Part shown: positions 19,569 to 27,836 of the stretch, in pieces | Layout: every line of letters begins with the position of its first letter | Position numbering within the stretch: position 1 is the stretch's first letter | From: Ursidibacter maritimus | GTDB lineage: Bacteria; Pseudomonadota; Gammaproteobacteria; Enterobacterales; Pasteurellaceae | NCBI RefSeq assembly: GCF_009761395.1 | Contig: NZ_LEKN01000039.1 | Span: 22,212-86,211, forward strand | Direction: 5' to 3' | DNA length: 64,000 nt | Position numbers and translations under genes: made by a program | Notes under the pieces: model-generated | The model's database searches: none | The model's input: only the letters and a program-made list of their open reading frames with translations | Told to the model about the DNA's origin: nothing

Positions 19569-20288
19569 ATGACAAAAAAATTACCTAAAATCGTCGTATT
19601 AACAGGAGCGGGAATTTCCGCTGAATCAGGTATTCAAACTTTCCGAGCATCTGACGGATTATGGGAAAATCACCCGATTGATGATGTCGCCACACCCGAA
19701 GGCTTTATGCGTAACCCTGAATTGGTTCAGCAGTTCTACAACGAACGTCGTCGCAAATTATTTGACCCACAAATTCAGCCTAACGCAGCACATATTTCAC
19801 TTGCGAAACTGGAAGAAAAATTAGGCGAAAATTTCCTATTAGTTACGCAAAATGTCGATAATTTGCACGAACGTGCAGGATCGAAAAATATTATTCATAT
19901 GCACGGTGAATTGCTCAAAGCTCGCTGTGTATATTCAGATAAGGTCTATGACTGGGAAAAAGATATCAAAAATACCGATCATTGTACTTGTTGTCAGCAG
20001 CCACGAAAACTTCGTCCGCATATTGTCTGGTTTGGTGAAATGCCATTTGAGATGGAACGTATCTATCAAGCTTTAAGAGAATGCGATTATTTTGTTTCCA
20101 TTGGTACATCGGGCAATGTTTATCCAGCAGCGAATTTTGTGAAAGAAGCGAATGCCTGGGGAGCTGGCACAATTGAGCTGAATCTTGAGAAAAGCGAAAA
20201 AGCTTCAGAATTTAAAACGGCTCGTTATGGCAAGGCCACAGAAATTGTTCCGAAATTTGTTGAAGCAGTATTAAAACAAATTGGCTAA
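19569..20288 (+). CDS. cobB: Sirtuin-type NAD-dependent protein deacylase CobB
   Basis: The 239-residue SIR2 protein shows the NAD-binding motif [14 protein letters not shown] (about 12-25), [12 protein letters not shown], and catalytic His in HMHGEL. Structural zinc cysteines lie in ARCVYS and CTCC, and PHIVWFGE follows. The segment FYNERRRK carries the Tyr and Arg that, in class III sirtuins such as E. coli CobB, recognise succinyl-lysine, so both deacetylase and desuccinylase activity are plausible. The length and core match E. coli CobB closely. The ATG follows TAGGAG. A CATAAGC/GCTTATG hairpin (20297-20316) and 82 bases separate it from a second, quite different sirtuin gene. Confidence 0.93.
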   Translation: MTKKLPKIVVLTGAGISAESGIQTFRASDGLWENHPIDDVATPEGFMRNPELVQQFYNERRRKLFDPQIQPNAAHISLAKLEEKLGENFLLVTQNVDNLHERAGSKNIIHMHGELLKARCVYSDKVYDWEKDIKNTDHCTCCQQPRKLRPHIVWFGEMPFEMERIYQALRECDYFVSIGTSGNVYPAANFVKEANAWGAGTIELNLEKSEKASEFKTARYGKATEIVPKFVEAVLKQIG

Positions 20289-20370
20289 TTAGATGCCATA
20301 AGCATCCACGCTTATGCTAAGCAATAAGTAAGAGCAATCAACAACTTACATTAAAAATTGGAGAAGAAAG

Positions 20371-21198
20371 ATGAAAAATGATCTTCACTATGCTGCAGAG
20401 TTAATTAAAAACGCCGATGGTATTTTAATTACCGCAGGTGCAGGAATGAGTGTGGATTCGGGACTACCGGATTTTAGGAGTTCAGGTGGGCTTTGGAATG
20501 CTTATCCTCCTCTTGCAGATAAAAAAATTAGCTTTGAGCAACTTGCTACACCAGAGGTTTATCAGAATAACCCTGAAATTGGCTACTGGTTTTTCGCTCA
20601 CCGACTTATTCAATATCGCGAAGCTGAGCCACATCAAGGTTATGCTATTTTAAAACAATGGGCAGAAACAAAACCGCTCGGCTATTTTGTTTACACCAGT
20701 AACGTGGATGGGCAATTTCAAAAAGCAGGTTTTGATCCCAAAAGGATTTACGAAATTCATGGCACAATTCATCGCCTACAATGCCAATCTAACTGTAAAG
20801 GCGATAGCTGGGAGGCAGAAAATTTTAAACCAACAGTAAATAACACACAATGTAGAATGACGAGCGAACCGCCGAAATGTGCTTGGTGCAATGGTCTTGC
20901 TCGTCAAAATGTAATGATGTTTAATGATTGGTTCTTTGCTGAGAAGTTTTACCAATGGCAAAAATTGCGTTTAAATCAATGGTTAGCTGAAGCAACAAAT
21001 TTAGTGATAATTGAACTGGGTGCAGGCAAAGCTGTTCCAACAGTACGTTATTTTTCTGAACGTACAGCAAAAGCAAAAAAAGCAGGTTTTATCCGTATAA
21101 ATCCACTTGATGCTGGAGTGCCTAAAATGCATTTTTTAAGTTTAGAAATGAGAGCGTTAGAAGCATTAATGAAGATTGATCTGTTACTCCAAGAATAA
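20371..21198 (+). CDS. Second SIR2-family protein, divergent sirtuin
   Basis: The 275-residue protein has a complete sirtuin core: GAGMSVDSGLPDFRS (about 22-36), TSNVDGQF, catalytic His in EIHGTIH, two cysteine pairs for zinc (QCQSNC and CAWC), and a late acidic/glycine motif IELGAGKAVPTVR. It lacks the Tyr-x-x-Arg desuccinylase signature of CobB. It belongs to a bacterial branch marked by the variant GxDSGLPDFR and is only distantly related to its neighbour, so the pair is not a recent duplication. It is probably an NAD-dependent protein deacylase or ADP-ribosyltransferase; substrates are unknown. The ribosome binding site is GGAGAAG. A terminator-like hairpin follows at 21222. Confidence 0.82.
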   Translation: MKNDLHYAAELIKNADGILITAGAGMSVDSGLPDFRSSGGLWNAYPPLADKKISFEQLATPEVYQNNPEIGYWFFAHRLIQYREAEPHQGYAILKQWAETKPLGYFVYTSNVDGQFQKAGFDPKRIYEIHGTIHRLQCQSNCKGDSWEAENFKPTVNNTQCRMTSEPPKCAWCNGLARQNVMMFNDWFFAEKFYQWQKLRLNQWLAEATNLVIIELGAGKAVPTVRYFSERTAKAKKAGFIRINPLDAGVPKMHFLSLEMRALEALMKIDLLLQE

Positions 21199-21221
21199 GA
21201 GTAGTTGATTAATCTTTTAAG

Positions 21222-21249
21222 ACTAAAATATAGATTTTTAGTTTTTATT
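21222..21249 (+). terminator. Terminator-like hairpin after the second sirtuin gene
   Basis: ACTAAAA (21222-21228) pairs with TTTTAGT (21236-21242), and TTTTATT follows. The stem is short and AT-rich, so termination strength is uncertain, but the position between the sirtuin pair and the next operator fits. Confidence 0.5.
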
Positions 21250-21292
21250 CAACATCGACCTTTGGTTACCATCAGTTAATGATAAGTTTATC

Positions 21293-21309
21293 GCGACACT
21301 AATTGTCGC
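21293..21309. promoter_or_regulatory. Palindromic operator candidate upstream of the nucleotidase-phosphatase pair
   Basis: GCGACA-CTAAT-TGTCGC is a perfect 6-bp inverted repeat with a 5-base centre, 45 bases before the next start codon. It is the better-conserved of two related copies (the other at 19371-19387). AT-rich promoter-like sequence follows. It could be an operator that blocks or activates this promoter. Confidence 0.5.
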
Positions 21310-21353
21310 TTATCTCATTATATTATTCATATCAAAAAAGAAGGAGAAACAAA

Positions 21354-22304
21354 ATGAATAAACCGATTTTATATATTGATATGGATAATGTGTTAGTCAA
21401 TTTCCAAAGTGACATTGCAGCCCTAGATATTGAAACCCGAGCAACTTATCGGGGAAATTATGACGAAGCCCCAAATATTTTTAGCAAAATGAAACCAATC
21501 AAGGGGGCTGTTGAAGCGGTGCATAAACTTGCAGAACATTATGATATTTACGCACTTTCCACAGCTCCTTGGAATAACCCAACTGCGTGGTCAGATAAAG
21601 TATTATGGATCCAAAAATATTTCGGCACAGTATTATATAAACGCTTAATTTTAAGCCACCATAAAAATCTGAATAAAGGAGAATTCCTAATTGATGATCG
21701 TTTAAAAAATGGCGTAGAAACATTTGAAGGTGAGCATTTGCATTTTGGTGTCGATTATAAAAATTGGCAAGAAATTACCGATTATTTACTAGATAAAGCG
21801 GTATTTTATAAGGCACAAACAAAGAAAGAAGAAAAATCGCATATTGAACTAAATAGTTTATGGCTTGAATATCAAGAGTATGAAAAAGTGTTTATTTATC
21901 CTAATGGAATTCAACATAAAGAAGAAAAAGCAGAACATAGCTCACTTAATTTAGCACGATACTTACAAGATAAATTACATTGCTCATTACTAGAAATTTC
22001 AACAAAACGAGGGTTACTTTATTGTGTAATTAACGATAAAAAATCAGAAAATTTTGAAAAAATCATTTTAAAATGGCAAAAAATGTATTCTCAATCCTTT
22101 ATTGATTTTGCCAAGAATAAATATAGTTTTGATTGTTCTTTAATTAAATTTTCTAAATTTAAGAAAATATATACTAAACCACAAGAAGTCAAAATTACCG
22201 AATTTAATAAACCTCTCCCCTATTTTTGGGGAAATTTAATGAGTAGATGGATGAGAGATCGTATTTATCAAGCAATTGAAAAAAATTTAGAACAAATGGA
22301 ATAA
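21354..22304 (+). CDS. HAD-family 5'-nucleotidase-like protein with an unknown C-terminal domain
   Basis: The N-terminal ~165 residues resemble the 5'(3')-deoxyribonucleotidase family (NT5C, PF06941). The HAD nucleophile motif is YIDMDNVLVNF (Asp9 and Asp11), ALSTAPWNNP forms motif II, and FLIDDRLKNG supplies the late acidic residues. Homologues are usually about 170-200 residues, but this protein has 316. Residues 170-316 form an extra lysine- and aromatic-rich domain that I do not recognise. The ATG at 21354 follows AGAAGGAGA; an in-frame TTG at 21303 has no such site. A PP2C phosphatase gene starts 14 bases after the stop, so the two are cotranscribed. Dephosphorylation of nucleotides is inferred from the family. 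Confidence 0.78.
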   Translation: MNKPILYIDMDNVLVNFQSDIAALDIETRATYRGNYDEAPNIFSKMKPIKGAVEAVHKLAEHYDIYALSTAPWNNPTAWSDKVLWIQKYFGTVLYKRLILSHHKNLNKGEFLIDDRLKNGVETFEGEHLHFGVDYKNWQEITDYLLDKAVFYKAQTKKEEKSHIELNSLWLEYQEYEKVFIYPNGIQHKEEKAEHSSLNLARYLQDKLHCSLLEISTKRGLLYCVINDKKSENFEKIILKWQKMYSQSFIDFAKNKYSFDCSLIKFSKFKKIYTKPQEVKITEFNKPLPYFWGNLMSRWMRDRIYQAIEKNLEQME

Positions 22305-22318
22305 GGAAAATTATAGCA

Positions 22319-23053
22319 GTGTGGAATATTACATTTTGTCAAAAAATTGGCTCAAATAAACAACATAATCAAGATGCATTATTTAATGGTTTGGATGTAT
22401 TTCAATATAAATTAAAAAATGCAGAAACAATTTGCGTCGAGTCTGAACCGCTCTTTTTAGGTGTAGCAGACGGTATTTCTAGCAGTCCAACACCACAACG
22501 AGCCAGCCGATTTATAATGGATGCACTTTCAAAGTGCCAAGGCTTAAATAGTCAATGGCTAAGATCAGTAAAATCTGAATTGCTGTATCATTGCGATTTC
22601 GGATCATCAACCACTTTTGTCGGAGCGGAAATATCCTGTTCAGGTAAAGGGAAAATATTAAACGTAGGCGACAGCCGAGCTTATAAAATCACCCTTTCTG
22701 GCGAATGGAAACAATTAAGCGTTGATCATATTATGCTTGCGGAAATGGAAGCTGAAGGTATTACAGATCAAAATATTGATTATGCCTCTATTTATTCAAT
22801 GTTGTCTGATTATATTGTTGCAGATTTTGAGTTTACAGATTTTAAAATTCATTGTACCCAATTTAAATTAGAAAAAGGCGAAAGTTTATTACTTTGCTCT
22901 GATGGCTTTAGTGATTACATTTCCCAATCACAACGCCAAGAAATTTGGCAAAAATATTCAACAAATAAAGAACGTTTAAATATTTGCAAAAAAATACTGA
23001 GTTCTCACCGCTTGTATGATGACTTTTCGGTAGTAGTGTGTGAAATGAAATAA
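22319..23053 (+). CDS. PP2C-family serine/threonine phosphatase
   Basis: The 244-residue protein has the PPM/PP2C motif order: NQDALF near the start, GVADGISS (metal-binding Asp-Gly), GSSTTFVGAE, NVGDSRAYK, a DH pair in SVDHIML, and LCSDGFSDY with the late metal-binding aspartate. All main acidic metal ligands appear present, so it should be an active Mn2+/Mg2+-dependent phosphatase of Ser/Thr phosphoproteins. It uses a GTG start preceded by TAAGGA about a dozen bases upstream; no ATG gives the N-terminal motif. No Ser/Thr kinase is encoded nearby. Its tight coupling to the nucleotidase-like gene suggests that one acts on, or is sensed by, the other. Confidence 0.85.
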   Translation: MWNITFCQKIGSNKQHNQDALFNGLDVFQYKLKNAETICVESEPLFLGVADGISSSPTPQRASRFIMDALSKCQGLNSQWLRSVKSELLYHCDFGSSTTFVGAEISCSGKGKILNVGDSRAYKITLSGEWKQLSVDHIMLAEMEAEGITDQNIDYASIYSMLSDYIVADFEFTDFKIHCTQFKLEKGESLLLCSDGFSDYISQSQRQEIWQKYSTNKERLNICKKILSSHRLYDDFSVVVCEMK

Positions 23054-23103
23054 ATTATCAGATTTTTTGGCATAATTACCCTTCATATAAAAATAATCCT
23101 TAA

Positions 23104-23145
23104 AGGTGTAATGATAAAGCAGCAACTTTTTTATCCATTACACCT
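23104..23145. terminator. Inverted repeat between convergent genes (GGTGTAATG element)
   Basis: AGGTGTAATG (23104-23113) pairs with CATTACACCT (23136-23145), and the stem continues inward through ATAAA/TTTAT with one bulged base. It lies between the convergent PP2C and 240-residue genes and probably terminates one or both. The arms share their sequence with the hairpin after raiA at 29313-29363. Confidence 0.6.
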
Positions 23146-23171
23146 GAAATACATCATCTTTTCTAGAAGAA

Positions 23172-23894
23172 TTAATCCCGTTCTTCTAAAGCTAATTTTT
23201 TCTGAATGTCTTTTACAAGAATTTCCATTTTCTCGTATGAGTTAATTCCTGATGCTCCACCAAAAAATGGACATACACAAATCAACGTATCTTCAAATTG
23301 TGCATAAGCAATTTTTAGATCAGTATTATCCGAATAGGTAAAATCATTTTTTCCTGTAAAAAATGGCACAAAGCGATTTACTTCAGAAATCCCAGTACAA
23401 ACAATTACTTTTGGTTTATATTTGGAAACTTGTTTTCTGAAAAACTCACCACGATTTACTACACACCATTCACGATATTCATCGAATGTTGAAAAACCAG
23501 TAAGCACTTTAAGTGTTTCATTCCAATCAATATTATTTCGATTAGGAAAACCAATCGGCAACATATTCATTTTAAAACCAATACCATTTTCTTTCTCAGA
23601 GTAAAGAATATGATGTCTTTCAACGAACGTAGTGCTATTTTCACCATTATTCCATTCTAAGTTCAAGAAATACCATAAGAACCAACAGATTTTTTGGTTA
23701 TACTGTGCTGTCCAAGCTCCTTCAAAATCTTCATCTGACCAAGATGATAAATTAGTTTCATCTATAGGAGAATCGAGCTCATCTCGTTGATTTCCTCCCC
23801 ATTCTAATCCGCAAAACCATACATCAGACTTAAGATTTCCACCATCACAACCTGCAAATGAAAGTGCTGTATTTTTAAATTGATTTGTAATCAT
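23172..23894 (-). CDS. Uncharacterised protein, possibly uracil-DNA-glycosylase-like fold
   Basis: I do not recognise this 240-residue protein with certainty. It is soluble, rich in Trp, Phe and Asn, and has no signal peptide. DVWFCGLEWGG (about 25-35) resembles the loop that opens the UDG-superfamily fold. KPKVIVCTGISE (about 170-182) resembles the usual second core strand, and ICVCPFFGGASGIN near the C-terminus occupies the place of the HPS loop. The catalytic residues of known UDG families are not clearly present. It stands alone on the minus strand in the accessory stretch between the phosphatase gene and prfB. The ATG at 23894 follows TAAGGAGC. A nucleic-acid role is only an inference from fold resemblance. 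Confidence 0.55.
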   Translation of the reverse strand: MITNQFKNTALSFAGCDGGNLKSDVWFCGLEWGGNQRDELDSPIDETNLSSWSDEDFEGAWTAQYNQKICWFLWYFLNLEWNNGENSTTFVERHHILYSEKENGIGFKMNMLPIGFPNRNNIDWNETLKVLTGFSTFDEYREWCVVNRGEFFRKQVSKYKPKVIVCTGISEVNRFVPFFTGKNDFTYSDNTDLKIAYAQFEDTLICVCPFFGGASGINSYEKMEILVKDIQKKLALEERD

Positions 23895-24332
23895 TAACTT
23901 AGCTCCTTAGCTCTTGTTTATGTAAATTGAAGTTCACATTCTTTGAAACGATAATAATCTATGATATTTACTTTTAATGTCATAATTATCTGAAAAATTA
24001 GTGTGGATATTTCTTTATAATTCTCCATGTGTTCTTTACAATAGATTAAAAATTTTGCGAATTATACATTTCTGCTAATCAATGATCAATCAACTAGCAG
24101 TAACTTAGAACATCCCAAATAGTTGATAAATCTATACCGAAAGTAGCAATATGAAAATGAATGAATTGCTCAAGCATAAATAATCTAAGAGCAATTAAAT
24201 TTGAATAGACAGTTTGCGCTTGGCTCTATATTTAAAATACCAAACTTTTTATGCCAACAATACCTCTTATTTTCCACTCTCTATAATTTCGCTATAATGG
24301 CACTTTTAAAATCATATTAGATAGGAAAAACA
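23895..24332. promoter_or_regulatory. AT-rich intergenic region with the prfB promoter
   Basis: This 438-base gap separates the divergent 240-residue gene and prfB. A good sigma-70-like promoter faces prfB: TTTCCA (24271-24276), 16 bases, then TATAAT (24293-24298), about 35 bases before the start codon. A second TATAAT lies a few bases upstream (24281-24286). The middle of the gap (24000-24230) shows no open frame, tRNA or strong hairpin that I can support. Confidence 0.5.
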
Positions 24333-25431
24333 ATGTTTGAGCTAAATCCAATCAAATCACAATTAGCCGATATGGCAAAACGTACTGAAACACTTCGGGG
24401 GTATCTTTGACTTTGATCTGAAAGTCGAGCGACTGGAAGAAGTCAATGCTGAATTAGAACAGCCTGATGTTTGGAATACACCTGAAAAAGCACAAGCATT
24501 AGGTAAAGAACGTGTTGCATTAGAATTAGTGGTGAATACGATCAAAAGCCTTGAGCAAGGTATCGAAGATGTGGAAGGGTTAATCGAACTAGCCGTTGAA
24601 GCTGAAGACGAAGCCACTTTCCAAGAAGCACAACAAGAAGCGGTCGGATTAGAAGAAAAATTAGCAAATTTAGAATTCCGTAGAATGTTTAGTGGGCAAC
24701 ACGATGCCGCCGATTGTTATGTTGATTTACAAGCTGGTTCAGGGGGAACAGAAGCACAAGATTGGACAGAAATGTTGCTGAGAATGTATCTCCGTTGGGC
24801 TGAAAGTAAAGGCTTTAAAACAGAACTTATGGAAGTTTCTGATGGCGATGTCGCAGGTATTAAATCGGCAACAATTCGAGTTTCTGGTGAGTATGCGTTT
24901 GGTTGGCTACGCACAGAAACAGGTATTCATCGTCTTGTGAGAAAAAGTCCATTTGATTCTAATAACCGTCGCCACACTTCTTTCAGTGCGGCTTTCGTTT
25001 ATCCTGAAGTCGATGATGATTTTGAAATCGAGATTAACCCTGCCGATTTGCGAATTGATGTTTATCGTGCCTCTGGTGCAGGCGGTCAGCACGTTAATAA
25101 AACAGAATCTGCAGTACGAATTACGCATATGCCATCAGGTATTGTAGTGCAATGCCAAAATGGACGTTCTCAACATCAAAATAAAGACCAAGCGATGAAA
25201 CAGCTCAAAGCGAAGTTGTATGAGATGGAAATGATGAAGAAAAATGAGGAAAAACAAGCGATGGAAGAAAGTAAATCAGACATCGGTTGGGGTAGCCAAA
25301 TTCGCTCTTATGTCCTCGATGATTCTCGTATTAAGGACTTACGCACCGGGGTTGAAAACCGCAATACGCAAGCCGTCTTAGATGGCGATTTAGATCGTTT
25401 TATTGAAGCGAGTTTAAAAGCTGGTTTGTAA
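24333..25431 (+). CDS. prfB: Peptide chain release factor 2, made by programmed +1 frameshift
   Basis: The ATG at 24333 opens a 25-codon frame that stops at an in-frame TGA (24408-24410). Shifting by +1 at CTT-TGA-C joins it to a long frame ending at 25431. The product is 365 residues, the same as E. coli RF2. The second part carries the UGA/UAA-recognition SPF tripeptide in [11 protein letters not shown] and the catalytic GGQ in [13 protein letters not shown]2 releases peptides at UGA and UAA, and the internal UGA makes its synthesis self-limiting. The coding sequence is 24333-24407 joined to 24409-25431. A start at 24529 would remove the N-terminal domain and is not correct. Confidence 0.97.
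24397..24411 (+). promoter_or_regulatory. Programmed +1 frameshift site of prfB
   Basis: GGGGGTATCTTTGAC contains an internal Shine-Dalgarno-like G-tract three bases before the slippery CTT codon and the in-frame TGA followed by C. It is identical in this core to the E. coli prfB site. When RF2 is scarce the ribosome pauses at UGA and slips forward one base. Confidence 0.95.
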
Positions 25432-25439
25432 TGAATAAC

Positions 25440-25495
25440 TAAGCGGTGAGTGCTAAACGATTTTTTGCAAAAAATCTTCTTAATCTCACCGCTTA
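25440..25495 (+). terminator. Terminator after prfB made of a paired uptake signal
   Basis: TAAGCGGTGAG (25440-25450) and CTCACCGCTTA (25485-25495) form an 11-bp stem. Inside it GATTTTTT and AAAAAATC form a second hairpin. Inverted pairs of the AAGCGGT core used as terminators are common in Pasteurellaceae. The position between convergent prfB and ydfG suggests it acts in both directions. Confidence 0.7.
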
Positions 25496-25503
25496 CTTTA
25501 TCC

Positions 25504-26265
25504 CTATTTAATCACCAATTCTCGATTAACCGCTAATGGTGAAAACGTTTGAGCCGTTGGCATTACTTCAATACGATTGATATTAACGTGTGGCGGTTGT
25601 TGGTTTAACCATAACACAATATTCGCAATATCTTCAGGGGAAACATACTGCACGTTTTCATAAAGTTTAGCCGCTTTTTCGTCATCACCTTTAAAACGTA
25701 CATTAGAAAATTCTGTTCCACCACATAGCCCTGGCTCAACATTGCTCACCCGAATTGCAGTTCCTGCTAAATCGGCACGCAAATTAAGGCTAAACTGTTT
25801 AATAAAGGCTTTTGTTCCGCCATATACATTACCACCAGGGTAAGGATAATTACCAGCTATCGATCCTAAATTGATGATATGACCACTATTACGAGCCACC
25901 ATTTCAGGTAAAATTAAGCGAGTGACACTGACTAATCCTTTGATATTTGTATCAATCATTTGATACCAATCACTCAACTCTGCTTGGTGAGCAGGTTCAA
26001 GCCCTAACGCTAAACCCGCATTATTGACGAGCAAATCCACATTTTTCCATTCATTTGGACGGTTATTTAATGCTTGTTCAGTCTGCTGAAGGTTGCTTAC
26101 ATCAAACGCTAAAGGTAAAAAATGCTCCCCAAGCTCTGCCTGTAATGCAGATAAACGCTCTGCTCGTCTGCCTGTGCCGATAACCTTATAACCCGCCGAA
26201 ATCAATGTTTTGCAGATGGCTAAGCCAAAGCCAGCTGTTGCTCCTGTAACTAATGCAATTTTCAT
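25504..26265 (-). CDS. ydfG: Short-chain dehydrogenase YdfG (3-hydroxy acid dehydrogenase)
   Basis: The 253-residue classical SDR has the NADP-binding TGATAGFG near residue 7, the NNAGLALG segment, the catalytic serine in LGSIAG, and the YxxxK pair in YGGTK (about 150). E. coli YdfG oxidises L-allo-threonine and serine and reduces malonic semialdehyde; the Haemophilus homologue HI1430 is closely similar. GNYPYPGGNVYGGTKAF is the characteristic stretch of this subfamily. It is a stand-alone gene convergent with prfB. The ribosome binding site is AGAAGGAG. Confidence 0.9.
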   Translation of the reverse strand: MKIALVTGATAGFGLAICKTLISAGYKVIGTGRRAERLSALQAELGEHFLPLAFDVSNLQQTEQALNNRPNEWKNVDLLVNNAGLALGLEPAHQAELSDWYQMIDTNIKGLVSVTRLILPEMVARNSGHIINLGSIAGNYPYPGGNVYGGTKAFIKQFSLNLRADLAGTAIRVSNVEPGLCGGTEFSNVRFKGDDEKAAKLYENVQYVSPEDIANIVLWLNQQPPHVNINRIEVMPTAQTFSPLAVNRELVIK

Positions 26266-26389
26266 TTTTTCTCCTTCTATTGATACGATGTTTTTATATT
26301 AGATAAGGCTACACTGACAGTAAATGAAAAGTCATCACACAGTAATCAAACTTATTAAAACAATATATTCAGAGTAAATTTATTAAAAA

Positions 26390-26845
26390 TCAATGTTCAT
26401 CAATCACAAATTCAAACCAATCAATCACATCTTTCTCGTGAATTCCATTTTTGATTAAAACATTCGCTCGACTTACAGAATTTGGATCGTTTGAAATAAG
26501 TGGATGCCAATCAAATAAAGGTTTGCCTTCATAAAGTAAACGATAAGCACAGGTTTGCGGTAACCAGCCAAACTGAGGAAGGTTCTTTTTAGTCAGTTTA
26601 GTGCAATCTTGTTCAAGGCTAAAACGCTCAAGGTAATTACTGCACTTCCCTGTTTCTACGTTTAATAAATTACAAGCGACAGACGTGTAATATAATCGTT
26701 CTCGTCTCCCCCTGCCTTTAATGTATTTACGATAACAACATTTACCGCAGCCATCGCAAAGAGCTTCCCACTCGGCATCATTCATGTCCATCAAGGATTT
26801 TTTCTGCCAAAAAAGCGGTTCGATTTGTGAATTTTTTTGCAACAT
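26390..26845 (-). CDS. ycgN: YcgN-family cysteine cluster protein (UPF0260)
   Basis: The 151-residue protein has a dense cysteine cluster, CDGCGKCCYRK (about 31-41), plus further cysteines in VACNLL, KCSNY and QTCAYR. These are the likely metal or Fe-S ligands of the CxxCxxCC family. The start LFWQKKSLMDMNDAEWEALC is typical of YcgN. No biochemical role is established. It overlaps the upstream ybjQ-like gene by one base and is translationally coupled to it. Confidence 0.88.
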   Translation of the reverse strand: MLQKNSQIEPLFWQKKSLMDMNDAEWEALCDGCGKCCYRKYIKGRGRRERLYYTSVACNLLNVETGKCSNYLERFSLEQDCTKLTKKNLPQFGWLPQTCAYRLLYEGKPLFDWHPLISNDPNSVSRANVLIKNGIHEKDVIDWFEFVIDEH

Positions 26846-27162
26846 TAACGAATGACAACCGCAGTGCCTGTTGCCACCACAACAAACATACTTTTAGTGC
26901 CTAAGGTAGAATAATCAAAAGAAACACCAACAACCGCATTTGCGCCTAATTTACGTGCATTAGCCTCTAATTCTCTTAAGGCATCTTTGCGTGAATCGTT
27001 GATTTTGCTTTCATAAACACCTGAACGTCCACCAATTAAATCAGTGATGCTAGCAAAAAAATCACGAACGACATTCGCTCCCGACACCACTTCACCAAAT
27101 ACAACTCCTTTGTATTCGATAATCTCTTTACCTTCAATAATGGGGGTTGTAGCAATTAACAT
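26845..27162 (-). CDS. ybjQ: YbjQ-family protein (UPF0145)
   Basis: A small 105-residue protein with the YbjQ pattern: TPIIEGKEI at the start, [15 protein letters not shown], then [25 protein letters not shown], and a hydrophobic glycine-rich end. Family members form pentameric rings and have been called heavy-metal-binding, without a proven function. It shares a base with rdgB upstream and with ycgN downstream, so rdgB-ybjQ-ycgN form one tightly coupled transcript. Confidence 0.88.
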   Translation of the reverse strand: MLIATTPIIEGKEIIEYKGVVFGEVVSGANVVRDFFASITDLIGGRSGVYESKINDSRKDALRELEANARKLGANAVVGVSFDYSTLGTKSMFVVVATGTAVVIR

Positions 27163-27764
27163 TATGCCTCCTGATTAAGTTGTTGCTGCAATGATTTTAA
27201 GGCGATTGCTCGATGAGAAATCTGCTTTTTCTCGGCAGTTTCTAATTCGGCAAACGTGCAATTTTTAGCTGGATAATAAAATAAGGAATCGTAGCCAAAA
27301 CCATTTGTACCTCTTTCTTCTCGCAAAATTTGCCCAAAACATTCGCCCAGTGCAATTTTAGGCGTTGGATCGGTTTCGTGTTGTAAAAAAACAATGCAAC
27401 TCACAAATTTTGCACCACGTTTCTCATCAGCTACATTCACCATTTCAGCAAGTAATTTTTGGCGGTTTGCCGCATCATCACCATCAACACCGGCATAACG
27501 AGCAGAATATAACCCTGGTTCTCCCCCCAGAACATCTACTGCTAACCCTGAATCATCGGCAATAGCTGGTAAACCAGTCAGTTTTGACGCGTAACGTGCT
27601 TTAATGAGTGCATTTTCTACAAAGGTTAGCCCCGTTTCTTCCGGGCTTTCTATGCCAAATTCACTTTGAGCAACGACTTCAAAGCCAAATTGCCCTAGTA
27701 CATCAGCCATTTCTTTAACCTTGCCTTGATTACCTGTGGCAAGGACGATTTTTGTTTTATCCAT
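27162..27764 (-). CDS. rdgB: XTP/dITP diphosphatase RdgB
   Basis: The 200-residue HAM1-family enzyme begins with [14 protein letters not shown], has the acidic catalytic segment [23 protein letters not shown] around residue 70, and the late [10 protein letters not shown] loop. It hydrolyses deaminated purine triphosphates (dITP, XTP) and so keeps them out of DNA and RNA. The length fits E. coli RdgB (197). It is the first gene of a three-gene operon. The start follows AGGAAT. Confidence 0.95.
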   Translation of the reverse strand: MDKTKIVLATGNQGKVKEMADVLGQFGFEVVAQSEFGIESPEETGLTFVENALIKARYASKLTGLPAIADDSGLAVDVLGGEPGLYSARYAGVDGDDAANRQKLLAEMVNVADEKRGAKFVSCIVFLQHETDPTPKIALGECFGQILREERGTNGFGYDSLFYYPAKNCTFAELETAEKKQISHRAIALKSLQQQLNQEA

Positions 27765-27836
27765 ATAAATTCCTTTCGTTTTACATAAAGGTAAATTGCA
27801 AAATTCTACCCGAAAATCACCGCTTATCTAATGCAT

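Noticed and set aside
19569..21198. Assignment of either sirtuin to the SirTM class that ADP-ribosylates a GcvH-like carrier
   Set aside because: The partner genes of that system (macrodomain, GcvH-like protein, lipoate ligase) are absent here, and both NAD-binding motifs fit ordinary bacterial sirtuins better.
19371..21309. Naming the shared palindrome as an NrtR operator
   Set aside because: I cannot confirm the NrtR consensus from memory, and no Nudix-type regulator gene is in the window. Only the palindrome itself is reported.
24529..25431. prfB as a single frame starting at ATG 24529
   Set aside because: This would delete the N-terminal domain of RF2. The upstream ATG 24333 plus the conserved frameshift site gives the full 365 residues.
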